Assembly (NCBI RefSeq): GCF_030680185.1
Contig: NZ_JAUXVZ010000055.1
Location: 223,484-287,483 of the forward strand
Direction: 5' to 3'
Origin: Phenylobacterium sp.
GTDB taxonomy: Bacteria; Pseudomonadota; Alphaproteobacteria; Caulobacterales; Caulobacteraceae
DNA: 64,000 nt
Part shown: piece by piece, positions 19,562 through 28,505 of the stretch
Layout of the letters: every line of letters begins with the position of its first letter
How positions within the stretch are numbered: the first letter of the stretch is position 1
Program-made: the position numbers and the translations under genes
The notes under the pieces: model-generated
What the model was told of the DNA's origin: nothing
Seen by the model: the letters and a program-made list of their open reading frames with translations, nothing else
The model's database searches: none

Positions 19562-21553
19562 TCACCGACGCAGGCTGTAGCCGACCCGAATGGTGCGCGG
19601 CGCTCCCAGGGTGAGCAGGCCATCGCCAGCTCGTCCGGCCTCGATGTCGGCGTCCAGGACATTGTCGGCCGCCAGATAGATCTCAGCGTCTGGCCCCGTG
19701 CGCCAGGCGCTGCGGAGATCCAGGGTGGTGGCTGCGCCAAGGCTGCGGGTGTTCAGATCATCCTCATAGCGCTGCCCCTCATGACGCGCCTCTGCGCTCA
19801 GGCGCAGGCGCGCATTGGCGCGCCAATCCAGCCCGAGGGTGGCGGCGAACTCCGGGGTCTGGGCCGGGCGCAGGCCCGTCAGCTGCGGCGCGGCGCTTCC
19901 GCCATCCACCTCGGCCCGGGTGGCGACAGCGGCCGCGCGCAGGTCCAAGGCGCCCCAGCTCCGCTGAGCTGAAACCTCGAGGCCGAGGGCGTCGATGGCC
20001 CCGACATTCTGGCGCTGTCGCAGGACGCCGCCGGCCGGGATGAAGCCGGCGATCGGGAAGGTCCCGGGGCCTTCGCCAATCGTCACATTGGTGATCGGAT
20101 CCTCCAGCCGGTTGTAGAACAACCCAGCCGACCAGCGCAGAGACCCCTCCCCGCCGATGGCCGCCTCGACCCCATAGAGGCGTTCAGGCTCCAGATCGGG
20201 ATTGGCCTCGGTGATGTCGTTGCCGACACGGAACGGCCGGTGAAGCTCATTGAGGCTCGGCGGGCGGAAGCCCGAATAGGCCGCGCCGCGCAGGTGCATC
20301 GTGTCGGTCAGGGCCAGGCGGGCGCCCAGGCGCCCCGTGGGGGTCGCGCCGCTGGAGTCCTCGGCCCGCGAGTCCAGCAGAATGGCCCCGCCGTTCAGAT
20401 CACGCTCGATCCGGCGGGCGTCGCGGGCAGACCAGCCGTCCAGACGCAGGCCGCCGGTCAGCAGCAGGCGCTCGGCCTCATAGGTGGTCTCGCCATAGAC
20501 GCCGCCCACCAGGGTGCGGCCGCCGGCCACCCGTCCGCGGGTGAAGCCATCGCCCAGATCCCGGAAGAATTCGCGGGTTTCGCCGTCGGCCACGCGGACG
20601 TCGCCGCCGATCTCCCAGGTCCAGGCGCCGGCCACCTGACGCCAGGCTGCGTTGGCGCCATAGCCCAGCGCCGGCGTGGCCAGTTGCTCGGCCGCCGGGC
20701 GACTGGCTGAGCGGTCGGGCTCCACGGCGGCGAAGCGGTTCTTCAGGTCGCTGGTCCGCAGCCAGGCCTGGACCCGCCAGCCGCCGGCGTCGGTCTGCGA
20801 GGGCTGAGCCAGGGACAGGGTCGCCGATCCGCCGCTGGCCTCGGAATTGACGCCCTGAACGCCCCCGCCCCGGCGCTCCTCGAAGGCGTCCAGGCGGAAG
20901 GCGGCCTGCATCCCGGCCACCTCGCCCTGCAGCCGTGCGGCGGCCGAGACTTGGTTGAGGCCGGCGGGCTGGTCGACCTGGCCACGGCCGACGCCTCGGA
21001 TCGGGGTGTAGCCCTCGGTGGTCGAGCCCGACACCACGGCCAGCAGATGGTCGCTCCCGAGGGCGGCGGCGGCGCGATAGGTCCCCCGCGAGCCGGCGGA
21101 TACATCCAGCGCCGAGAGCCCGTCGGCCGGCGCGCGTTCGCTGAGCGCCACCACGCCGGTCAGGGCCCCGGCCCCATAGGGGCCCGCGCCTGCGCCCTTG
21201 ATGATCTGGGCGCTCGCCAGGCCTTCCGGCGGCAGGGCCGACCAGATCACCCAGCCGCCAAAGGGATCGTTCTGCGGCGCGCCGTCCAGGGTCACCAGGG
21301 TGCGGCCGGCGCCGGACGGCGCAATGGCTCGCAGGGACAAACCCTGGATGGTGGGATTGGCCACCTCGCTGCCCGTTCGACGAAACAGCGCCACGCCCGG
21401 CTCGCTGCGCAGGGCCTCGTCCAGACGCGGCGAGGTCGCCAGGGCTTCAACCCGTAGCGTGGTGATGGCGAAGGCGCCGTCGCCTGGGCTGGGGGCCAGG
21501 CGCGGCGCGGTGACCTGAAGCTCGGAGACCAGGGGGGGCGGCATGTCGGGCAT
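19562..21553 (-). CDS. TonB-dependent receptor lacking a visible signal peptide
   Basis: A 663-residue TonB-dependent receptor. The plug is recognisable (TSPRLDEALRSEPGVALFRR, NPTIQGLSLRAIAPSGAGRTLVTLDGAPQNDP, IIKGAGAGPYGAGAL), followed by a long barrel ending in RVGYSLRR. The end is also odd, as the last strand normally closes in an aromatic residue. The annotated ATG 21553 gives MPDMPPPLVSEL with no signal peptide, and an in-frame TGA lies only 11 codons upstream, so no longer form exists in this frame; other upstream frames show no signal sequence either. Either the N-terminus has been lost (nonfunctional or mistargeted receptor) or there is a sequence error. The ligand is not predictable. 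Confidence 0.8.
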   Translation of the reverse strand: MPDMPPPLVSELQVTAPRLAPSPGDGAFAITTLRVEALATSPRLDEALRSEPGVALFRRTGSEVANPTIQGLSLRAIAPSGAGRTLVTLDGAPQNDPFGGWVIWSALPPEGLASAQIIKGAGAGPYGAGALTGVVALSERAPADGLSALDVSAGSRGTYRAAAALGSDHLLAVVSGSTTEGYTPIRGVGRGQVDQPAGLNQVSAAARLQGEVAGMQAAFRLDAFEERRGGGVQGVNSEASGGSATLSLAQPSQTDAGGWRVQAWLRTSDLKNRFAAVEPDRSASRPAAEQLATPALGYGANAAWRQVAGAWTWEIGGDVRVADGETREFFRDLGDGFTRGRVAGGRTLVGGVYGETTYEAERLLLTGGLRLDGWSARDARRIERDLNGGAILLDSRAEDSSGATPTGRLGARLALTDTMHLRGAAYSGFRPPSLNELHRPFRVGNDITEANPDLEPERLYGVEAAIGGEGSLRWSAGLFYNRLEDPITNVTIGEGPGTFPIAGFIPAGGVLRQRQNVGAIDALGLEVSAQRSWGALDLRAAAVATRAEVDGGSAAPQLTGLRPAQTPEFAATLGLDWRANARLRLSAEARHEGQRYEDDLNTRSLGAATTLDLRSAWRTGPDAEIYLAADNVLDADIEAGRAGDGLLTLGAPRTIRVGYSLRR

Positions 21554-21688
21554 AGCGGCGGCTCCGGAACGGCAAGGTCGGGGTCACTTGTGGGTGACCT
21601 GGGGCGCGGTCTTAGGAATTTGGACAGGCTACGGCCTGCAACCTGCGATACTGGCGCTCACCGTCCGCGCGAAGCTTCGAGTTCACCC

Positions 21689-23269
21689 ATGGCTGTTCCC
21701 GACACCAGCGTCATTATCTCCAGCCTGCTCGCGGCCAGCCGCTGGTGGAGCGGATCGACGATCACCTATAGCGTCCCGCGCGAAGGCTCAACCTGGCCCG
21801 CCTATGGGCCAGGCGAGGAACCGACCATTGCGGGTTACGGCGTCTTGAACGCCGCGCAGGCCCAGCAGTTCAGCGCGGCCATCGCAGCCTGGGACAAGGT
21901 CGTCGCCGTCAACTTCGTTCAGACCGACGATTTGGCCTCGCCAGGCCAGATCCGCGCCGCCTTCACCGATGTCGACGCCCTCAGCGAAGAAGACCTTTGG
22001 GGCTATGCCTACTACCCGCCAAGCTTTGGCGGCGCCGGAAGCCCCGTTTCCGGAGATATCTGGATCGACCAGGGGCATCTCACCTCTGACTTTGCGCTGG
22101 GCGGCAACGATTTCAGTTCGCTGGTCCATGAGATCGGCCACGCCATCGGCCTGAAGCACCCTTTCGAGGACGGCGCGGTCCTGCCGGCGGAATATGACAC
22201 CAGCCGCTACACGTTGATGTCGTACACCGACGCCGCCGACAGTCTTCACTGGCGGGTTGAGTCGACCGCTACGGGCGTCCGCATCATTCCCACCCGGGTC
22301 GCGCCTGAGACGCCGATGGTGTTCGACGTGCTCGCCGCCCAGGCCCGCTATGGCGCCGACCCGACCACGGCGGCCGGGAACACCGTCTATAGCTGGGACC
22401 AGAACCGGCCCTTCTTCCAGACCATCTATGACGCCGGCGGCGTCGACACCTTCGATCTCTCCAACCACAGCCGCGGCTCGATCATCGACATGTCGCCCGG
22501 CGGCTATTCCTCCATCGCCCAGTTCTCGGCCCAGGCCCAGATCGCCGAAATGCTGGCCCGCTTTCCGTGGGCGAGGGACTTCTTCAACGAGCACATCCAG
22601 ACCCCCGAGACCTACACCTGGTCCGACAATCTCGGCATCGCCTACAATACGGTGATCGAGAACGTCATCGGCGGGCCGGGCGCCGACACCATCCTGGGCA
22701 ACGCCGCGGCCAACGAGATTCGCGGCGGCGATGGGACCAGCTATCTGCGCGGCTTCGACGGGAACGACAGGATCTGGGGCGGATCGGCCTTCGACGACCT
22801 GCACGGTAATGTGGGCGACGACACCCTCTGGGGCGCCGGCGGCGACGACTGGGTGGTGGGCGGCAAGGACGACGATGTGCTCTATGGCGATGCCGGGAAC
22901 GACATCGTCTATGGCAATATCGGCAACGACACGGGCTATGGCGGGGACGGAAACGACCAGATCCGCGGCGGCCAGAACAACGACCTCCTTTATGGGGGCG
23001 CCGGGAACGACTGGATGTCCGGCGACAAGGGCGACGACACCCTCATCGGCGGGGCCGGGGCCGACATCTTCAACACCTTCGGCGAGGCCGGCCTGGACCG
23101 GGTGATGGACTTCAACAGCGCCGAAGGCGATCGGGTGCGGGTCGAGCCGGGCACGGTGTGGGAGCTCGGCTTTTCTGGCTCCGACGCCGTCATCACCATG
23201 GTCGGCGGCGCCCAGATGATCCTGGTCGGCGTGACCGCCGCCACCCTCGGGGACTGGCTCATCGCCTGA
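21689..23269 (+). CDS. serralysin-like M10 zinc metalloprotease with RTX repeats
   Basis: A 526-residue secreted metalloprotease of the serralysin type. I use ATG 21689, after which an N-terminal stretch resembling the serralysin catalytic domain begins (TITYSVPREG, FSAAIAAWDKVVAVNF). The zinc site is HEIGHAIGLKHP (H147, E148, H151, H157), and the Met-turn is LMSYTD (M177). From about residue 330 to 465 glycine- and aspartate-rich nonapeptides (GGAGND, GDAGND and variants) form a calcium-binding beta roll, and the C-terminus (WLIA) suits an uncleaved type I secretion signal. There is no N-terminal signal peptide, as expected. No ABC/MFP/TolC exporter is adjacent, so it must use one encoded elsewhere. 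Confidence 0.93.
   Translation: MAVPDTSVIISSLLAASRWWSGSTITYSVPREGSTWPAYGPGEEPTIAGYGVLNAAQAQQFSAAIAAWDKVVAVNFVQTDDLASPGQIRAAFTDVDALSEEDLWGYAYYPPSFGGAGSPVSGDIWIDQGHLTSDFALGGNDFSSLVHEIGHAIGLKHPFEDGAVLPAEYDTSRYTLMSYTDAADSLHWRVESTATGVRIIPTRVAPETPMVFDVLAAQARYGADPTTAAGNTVYSWDQNRPFFQTIYDAGGVDTFDLSNHSRGSIIDMSPGGYSSIAQFSAQAQIAEMLARFPWARDFFNEHIQTPETYTWSDNLGIAYNTVIENVIGGPGADTILGNAAANEIRGGDGTSYLRGFDGNDRIWGGSAFDDLHGNVGDDTLWGAGGDDWVVGGKDDDVLYGDAGNDIVYGNIGNDTGYGGDGNDQIRGGQNNDLLYGGAGNDWMSGDKGDDTLIGGAGADIFNTFGEAGLDRVMDFNSAEGDRVRVEPGTVWELGFSGSDAVITMVGGAQMILVGVTAATLGDWLIA
22681..23070 (+). repeat. RTX nonapeptide repeat region
   Basis: Roughly a dozen imperfect repeats of the pattern GGxGxDxUx are encoded in tandem inside the M10 protease gene (examples: GNVGDDTLWGAGGDDWV, GDAGNDIVYGNIGNDTGYG). 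They bind calcium and fold after type I secretion. Several copies are degenerate at the first positions. Confidence 0.9.
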
Positions 23270-23321
23270 GCCCTTCGAAGGCCGGTGGACTCTGGCCGGC
23301 GCCTATGGCTGTCCTTTCGCC

Positions 23322-24026
23322 ATGTGCAACGAGTATCTGAAGCGGGCCGCGGCGACCAATCTGGCCGAGCTGTTCTCCGAATACGGCATTCCGCTACGGA
23401 TCGACGAGGCGGCGCCGAACCGCGCCCTGGATGAGCCTATCCGGCCCACCGAGCGGGCGACCGTCCTGCGCCCCCTCGATCCCGCCCGGCCGACCGCCGG
23501 CCTGGAGATGGTCGACCTGCGCTGGTGGCTGGTTCCGGCCTTCCACCGGGGGCCGGTGAAGGACTGGCGGGCCATGAGCACCAACGCCAGGATCGAGACG
23601 GTGGCCACCGCCCCCACCTTCAAGGACGCCTATCGCCATCGGCGGTGTCTCGTGCCCCTGACCAGCTTCATCGAATATTCCGAGCCAGCGGGCTGGAAGA
23701 AGGGCCAACCCAAGCAGCGCAACGAGATCAGTTGGGCGGGCGGCGATATCCGCTTCTTCGCCGGGCTATGGGAGCGCGCGACGCCGGCCGACTTTCCCGA
23801 GGGCCTGGAAAGCTTCACCTTCATCACCGGGCCGGCTGCGCCCGACGTGCGCCCCATCCACGATCGCTGCCCCCCGATTCTGACCCTGGATCAGGGCCTG
23901 GCCTGGCTGGACCTGGAGGGTCCGGGCAAGACCGCTTTCGAGACCCTGCCGCCGGCCGGGACCTTCGACATCCAGGTCAGCCCCCGCGAGCAGTTGATGT
24001 CGGCCGAGATGCGCCGCCTGCTGTGA
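23322..24026 (+). CDS. SOS response-associated peptidase (SRAP, YedK/HMCES family)
   Basis: A 234-residue SRAP-domain protein. The family forms a covalent thiazolidine crosslink between Cys2 and abasic sites in single-stranded DNA, shielding them from error-prone repair. Cys2 is present (MCNEY; the more usual start is MCGRY), as are the expected Asn in STNARIET, Glu in FIEYSE and His in IHDRCP. It lies 51 bases upstream of a uvrD gene with an SOS box, on the same strand, a context that fits a DNA-damage role. The MCNEY start and IHDRCP (usually HxRMP) mark it as a divergent subfamily, but the catalytic residues are retained. Confidence 0.92.
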   Translation: MCNEYLKRAAATNLAELFSEYGIPLRIDEAAPNRALDEPIRPTERATVLRPLDPARPTAGLEMVDLRWWLVPAFHRGPVKDWRAMSTNARIETVATAPTFKDAYRHRRCLVPLTSFIEYSEPAGWKKGQPKQRNEISWAGGDIRFFAGLWERATPADFPEGLESFTFITGPAAPDVRPIHDRCPPILTLDQGLAWLDLEGPGKTAFETLPPAGTFDIQVSPREQLMSAEMRRLL

Positions 24027-24060
24027 GACGCCACCGCGCCTTGGGCGCCGACGCCGATCT

Positions 24061-24075
24061 GTTCTATATAAGTTC
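24061..24075 (+). promoter_or_regulatory. SOS (LexA) box overlapping the uvrD promoter
   Basis: GTTC-TATATAA-GTTC is an exact match to the GTTC-N7-GTTC LexA operator of Caulobacter and related alphaproteobacteria. The central TATATA can serve as a -10 hexamer, which would place transcription start close to the uvrD ATG at 24078. LexA bound here would block the promoter. Confidence 0.85.
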
Positions 24076-24077
24076 CA

Positions 24078-26441
24078 ATGTCCTTTCCTGAATCAGTTCC
24101 CCCGGCCCCGACGCCGAAGATCAGCGACCTCGCCCGCGTGGGAGGGCCCGGCCATCAGCCCGACTATCTGCAGGGCCTGAACCCCGAGCAGCGGGAGGCG
24201 GTCGAAACCGTCGATGGCCCGGTCCTGGTGCTGGCTGGCGCCGGCACCGGCAAGACCCGGGTGCTGACCACGCGACTGGCCCATATTCTGACCACCGGCC
24301 GCGCCAAGCCCTGGGAGCTGCTGGCGGTCACCTTCACCAACAAGGCCGCGCGGGAGATGCGCGAGCGGATCTCCGCCATCATCGGCCCCCAGGCCGAGGG
24401 CCTGCGCTGGCTGGGTACCTTCCACTCGGTCGCCGCCCAGATCCTGCGCCGGCATGCCGAGCTGGTGGGCCTCAAGTCCAGCTACACCATCCTCGACACC
24501 GACGATCAGGAGCGGCTGCTCAAGCAACTGCTGGAAGCCGAGAACATCGATTCCAAGCGCTGGACGGCCAAGGCCCTGGCCGGTCTGATCGACCACTGGA
24601 AGAACCGTGGCTGGACGCCCGACCGCCTGCCCCCGGCCGAGGGCGCGGCCTTCGCCAACAACCGCGGCCAGGCCCTCTACCGGCTCTATCAGGAGCGGCT
24701 GCGGGTGCTGAACGCCTGCGACTTCGGCGACCTGCTGTTACACAACATCACCATCTTCACCTCGCAGCCCGACGTGCTGGCCGAGTTTCACGACCGCTTC
24801 AAATTCATCCTGGTGGACGAGTACCAGGACACCAATGTCGCCCAGTATCTGTGGCTGCGGCTGCTGGCCCAGAAGCGACAGAACGTCTGCTGCGTCGGCG
24901 ATGACGACCAGTCGATCTATGGTTGGCGCGGCGCCGAGGTGGACAACATCCTGCGTTTCGAGCGGGACTTCCCCGGCGCGAAAGTCATCCGCCTGGAGCG
25001 CAACTACCGGTCCACCAGCCATATCCTGGGGGCCGCCTCCGGCCTGATCGCCACCAACAAGTCCCGCCTGGGCAAGACGCTGTGGACCGAGGCCGACGGT
25101 GGCGACAAGGTTGTGGTCCGCGGGGTCTGGGATGGCGAGGCCGAGAGCCGGCTGATCGCCGACGAGATCGAGCGGGCCCGCAAGGGAACCACCGAGCGCG
25201 ATCCGCGGCCCTATAAGGACATGGCCATCCTCGTGCGCGCCTCGTTCCAGATGCGCGCCTTCGAGGAGCGGTTCGTGCTGCTCCAGATTCCGTACACCGT
25301 GGTGGGGGGGCCGCGCTTCTTCGAGCGGGCCGAGATCCGCGATGCGCACGCCTATCTGCGGCTGATCCAGTCCGAGGACGACGACCTGGCCTTCGAGCGG
25401 ATCGTCAATGTGCCCAAGCGCGGCATCGGCGAGACTACGGTCCAGAAGCTGCTGCAGATCGCCCGGCTGAACGGCGTCTCGGCCGCCACCGCCGCCCGCC
25501 AGATCGTGCTGACCGATGAACTGGCCGCCCGCACCCGCACCTCGCTGGCCAACTTCCTGCGCGATCTCGATCGCTGGCGAGCGCAGGGCGAAACCCAGCA
25601 CCACAGCCGCCTGACCGAGATGGTGCTGGAGGAAAGCGGCTATACCGACGCGCTTCGTCTGGACAAGACGCCGATGGCCCAGACGCGGCTGGAGAACCTC
25701 AAGGAACTGGTCCAGTCCATGGGGAACTTCGAGACCCTGGGCGCCTATCTGGAGCACGTCTCCCTGGTGATGGATCTCGACCGCGGGGCCGGCGAGGACG
25801 CCGTCCAGATCATGACCCTGCACTCGGCCAAGGGCTTGGAGTTTCCGCTCGTCTTTCTGCCGGGCTGGGAGGAAGGCGTGTTTCCCTCGCAGCGCTCCAT
25901 GGACGAGAGCGGCGAGAAGGGTCTCGAGGAGGAACGGCGCCTGGCCTATGTGGGCATTACGCGGGCCCGTGAGCAGGCCCACGTCTCGTTCGCCGCCAAC
26001 CGCCAGGTCTATGGCCGCTGGACCAGCCAACTGCCGTCGCGCTTCGTCGATGAACTGCCGATCGCCCATGTGGAGGCCGCCTCCGACACCGGCTATTACG
26101 GCGGCGGTCCGGGCATGCAGCAGCACGGCAGCCGCTGGGACGAGAGCCCCAGCTTCGGCTCAGGCTATTCGTCGCCCGGCTGGCGTCGCGCCCAGGACCG
26201 CGGCTATCAGGGCAGCCATCCGGGCCGGCAGCAGGTGATCGAGGGCGAAGGCCGCCTCGTCGCCGTGTCGGACCCGTCGGCCTCCAGCAGCGCGTTTACC
26301 CGCGGCGACCGGGTGTTCCATCAGAAGTTCGGCTACGGCCAGGTGCGCAATATCGACGGCAACAAGCTGACCGTCGCCTTCGAAAAGGCCGGCGAGAAAA
26401 AGGTGATCGACTCCTTCGTGGAGAAGTCCGAGGCGTCCTAA
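24078..26441 (+). CDS. uvrD: UvrD/PcrA-type superfamily 1 DNA helicase
   Basis: A 787-residue 3'-5' helicase involved in excision and mismatch repair and removal of RecA filaments. Motif I is GAGTGKT at 54-60, followed by the Q-motif-containing start (LNPEQREAVE), motif II VDEYQDTN, motif III-region DDDQSIYGWRGAE, RNYRST, and the late motifs VQIMTLHSAKGLEF and RRLAYVGITRA. The C-terminal tail (GDRVFHQKFGYGQVRNIDGNKL) is the Tudor-like domain that contacts RNA polymerase in UvrD/PcrA. No Shine-Dalgarno is seen before ATG 24078, and the SOS box with its -10-like core lies only 3 bases upstream, suggesting a leaderless or nearly leaderless message. Confidence 0.96.
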   Translation: MSFPESVPPAPTPKISDLARVGGPGHQPDYLQGLNPEQREAVETVDGPVLVLAGAGTGKTRVLTTRLAHILTTGRAKPWELLAVTFTNKAAREMRERISAIIGPQAEGLRWLGTFHSVAAQILRRHAELVGLKSSYTILDTDDQERLLKQLLEAENIDSKRWTAKALAGLIDHWKNRGWTPDRLPPAEGAAFANNRGQALYRLYQERLRVLNACDFGDLLLHNITIFTSQPDVLAEFHDRFKFILVDEYQDTNVAQYLWLRLLAQKRQNVCCVGDDDQSIYGWRGAEVDNILRFERDFPGAKVIRLERNYRSTSHILGAASGLIATNKSRLGKTLWTEADGGDKVVVRGVWDGEAESRLIADEIERARKGTTERDPRPYKDMAILVRASFQMRAFEERFVLLQIPYTVVGGPRFFERAEIRDAHAYLRLIQSEDDDLAFERIVNVPKRGIGETTVQKLLQIARLNGVSAATAARQIVLTDELAARTRTSLANFLRDLDRWRAQGETQHHSRLTEMVLEESGYTDALRLDKTPMAQTRLENLKELVQSMGNFETLGAYLEHVSLVMDLDRGAGEDAVQIMTLHSAKGLEFPLVFLPGWEEGVFPSQRSMDESGEKGLEEERRLAYVGITRAREQAHVSFAANRQVYGRWTSQLPSRFVDELPIAHVEAASDTGYYGGGPGMQQHGSRWDESPSFGSGYSSPGWRRAQDRGYQGSHPGRQQVIEGEGRLVAVSDPSASSSAFTRGDRVFHQKFGYGQVRNIDGNKLTVAFEKAGEKKVIDSFVEKSEAS

Positions 26442-26863
26442 CGCCAGGGCTCGCCTTTGCGCTTGGCCAGGAAGCTCGCCAGCACCGACACGCCGCCGGC
26501 CAGCAGCGCCGCAGCGCCCCCCGCCACAGCGGCGGTGACCACGCCCTTGCGCGCGGTGGGTGTCTCGGCGGCGGTGGGCGCTTCCATCGCCGCCTCCATA
26601 GGCGTCGGCTCGCTCATCTCGGCGGCCTGATAGCGGCGAAAGACGACGGTCTGGGCGTTGCGATCGACCGTCTCGACCCGCCAGCCCTGGGCTTTCCAGG
26701 TGTCGTGATGCGGCTTTTCACCCCCCAACCACCAGGCGTTCTGATCCCGAGCGGCCTTGGGCAAAGGGAAGCCCAGCACGTCTTCCAACTCGGCGAAGCT
26801 CACGCTCCAGTCGTCGGCCTCGTGCTGCGAAAGACGATCGGACAGGGGTTTGTACTTGCTCAT
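26438..26863 (-). CDS. DUF7662-like small protein with C-terminal membrane helix
   Basis: A 141-residue protein. Residues 1-70 (KYKPLSDRLSQ, VSFAELEDVLGFPLPKAARDQNAWW, AWRVETVD-type ending) match the small DUF7662 domain, often found alone or beside restriction and DNA-binding domains; its activity is unknown. After a Pro/Thr/Ala/Glu-rich linker a hydrophobic segment at about 110-132 (VVTAAVAGGAAALLAGGVSV) predicts a C-terminal membrane anchor with a short basic cytosolic tail. The ribosome-binding site AGGAGGAG before ATG is strong. It converges on uvrD, overlapping its last 4 bases. Function not assigned. Confidence 0.75.
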   Translation of the reverse strand: MSKYKPLSDRLSQHEADDWSVSFAELEDVLGFPLPKAARDQNAWWLGGEKPHHDTWKAQGWRVETVDRNAQTVVFRRYQAAEMSEPTPMEAAMEAPTAAETPTARKGVVTAAVAGGAAALLAGGVSVLASFLAKRKGEPWR

Positions 26864-27009
26864 CAGTCTCCTCCTTCATTCGAAGCCTAACATGCAACGG
26901 CCCCAGTGGGGGGCAGGATAGGTCCCTCGCCGAACCGCGCGCCAAAGCAGGGGAACGCGCAAGGAAACCCAGAGGAGATTCGTGCGCTTACCGATACAAG
27001 GAGGCGGAC

Positions 27010-27510
27010 ATGCAGGCTCTATTTCATGGGATCACAGTGGCGGCGGCGACCGGGCTCTTGCTGGGCGCGAGCTTCAAGCCCGACCTGACCTATGACGAGG
27101 CCATGTTGGGGCCGCAGATTCACCTGCCCGCCGCGGGCGACCGTGCCGACTGGCCAGAGCCACAGGCCTATGCCAGCGCCCAGGCCGGTCAGGTCCCCGA
27201 CTATGTGATCGGCTATGACTGGACCCATCGGGACGACCCGGCGGTTGTGGCCGTGGATTATGGCCCGGCCCCCCTGGCTGAGCCGGCTTACGAACCCGTG
27301 GTCTATATCGAACCGGTCCGCCAGCATCGTCCCATGAACGTCGCCCGCGTCGAGCCTCCGAGGGCCGAGATCATCGTCTCCTACCCCTCCATAGATGGGA
27401 ATATCGCTCCCCGCCGCATGACCGAAGCGCCCGAGCCCGCGTCCGCTGTCTTTGCGGATGAAACGGCCCCGGTTCGCCCCACCCACGTGGCGTTCGCCCC
27501 TTCAGAATAG
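27010..27510 (+). CDS. hypothetical exported Pro/Tyr-rich protein
   Basis: A 166-residue protein with a near-consensus AAGGAGG ribosome-binding site and a short hydrophobic N-terminus (residues 1-22, LFHGITVAAATGLLLGAS) that could be a signal peptide or anchor. The rest is low in predicted structure, rich in Pro, Ala, Tyr, Glu and Asp, with repeated short segments such as EPVVYIEPV. No domain is recognised. It precedes prmA by 46 bases on the same strand but I see no functional link. The strong translation signal argues that it is real. Confidence 0.65.
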   Translation: MQALFHGITVAAATGLLLGASFKPDLTYDEAMLGPQIHLPAAGDRADWPEPQAYASAQAGQVPDYVIGYDWTHRDDPAVVAVDYGPAPLAEPAYEPVVYIEPVRQHRPMNVARVEPPRAEIIVSYPSIDGNIAPRRMTEAPEPASAVFADETAPVRPTHVAFAPSE

Positions 27511-27556
27511 GCGCTTGCCTCTCGCCTAACGGGCCTGGTCCCTCTAGAGGAGGCGC

Positions 27557-28423
27557 ATGACGCAAGACGCCTTCCAGATCATCGCCCGCGGCCCCCGCGC
27601 CATCGCCGAGACCGCCGCCCTCGCCATCGATGAACACCCGCTGCTGGAAAGCGTCACCTATTCCATCCTGGAGGAGGATGAAGATCGCGAGATCTGGCGC
27701 ATCGACGCCTTCCCCACCACCGATGAGGAAGCCGACGCCCTGCGCGAGGTGCTGGGGGGCCATGCAGGCCTGACCACGAGCACCGAGGTCCTGGCCGATG
27801 CCGACTGGCTGGCCATGGCCCTGTCGGGGCTGCCGCCGGTGCGCGCCGGCCGCTTCTTCATCTATGGCGCCCACGATCGAGGTCTGGCGCCGGTCAATGC
27901 GGTGAACCTGCGCATCGAGGCGGGCGCCGCCTTTGGCACCGGCCATCACGGGACCACGGTCGGCTGTCTGCTGGCCTACGACGCCCTGCTGAAGCAGCGC
28001 CGGTTCGCCCGGGTGCTGGACGTGGGCGCGGGCACCGGCGTGCTGGCTATCGCCGCGGCCAAGACCGGATCTCCCGTGGCCGTGGGCACCGACATCGATC
28101 GGCCGTCGGTCCGGATTTCCCGCGAGAACGCCATCCTCAACCAGGCCAACGCCCGCTTCGTGCACGCTTCCGGCCTCGGCCACCGCCTGGTGCGCGCCCA
28201 TGCGCCCTACGACCTGGTCTTCGCCAATATCCTCGCTGCGCCGCTGGTCATGCTGGCCCAGGACATCAAGGGCGCCCTGCGGCCAGGCGGCACGGCGATC
28301 CTCTCCGGCCTGCTGCGTTCCCAGGCCCGCCGGGTGCTGGCGGCCTATCGCAGCCGCGGCTTTGTGCTGGTTCGTCGGTTGAACCGCGACGCCTGGACGA
28401 CCCTGGTCCTCCGCCGCAGTTAA
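27557..28423 (+). CDS. prmA: ribosomal protein L11 methyltransferase
   Basis: PrmA trimethylates lysines and the N-terminus of ribosomal protein L11 with SAM. The 288-residue protein has an N-terminal substrate-recognition domain and a Rossmann methyltransferase domain with motif [17 protein letters not shown] and the post-motif acceptor region FANILAAPL. The preceding [13 protein letters not shown] matches the PrmA hallmark. Length is normal. AGAGGAGG lies just before the ATG. Confidence 0.95.
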   Translation: MTQDAFQIIARGPRAIAETAALAIDEHPLLESVTYSILEEDEDREIWRIDAFPTTDEEADALREVLGGHAGLTTSTEVLADADWLAMALSGLPPVRAGRFFIYGAHDRGLAPVNAVNLRIEAGAAFGTGHHGTTVGCLLAYDALLKQRRFARVLDVGAGTGVLAIAAAKTGSPVAVGTDIDRPSVRISRENAILNQANARFVHASGLGHRLVRAHAPYDLVFANILAAPLVMLAQDIKGALRPGGTAILSGLLRSQARRVLAAYRSRGFVLVRRLNRDAWTTLVLRRS

Positions 28424-28505
28424 GCTCGCCGGAACCCACTCCAGGCGAACCACGTTCTCAAGCGCGACAGGAAGCGGCCAACCGCTCCGTCCGAGGAGAA
28501 CGACA

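Noticed and set aside
21554..21688. Cobalamin riboswitch in front of the TonB receptor at 19562
   Set aside because: I looked for the B12-box and core motifs on the minus strand and found none; the gap is also too short for a full element.
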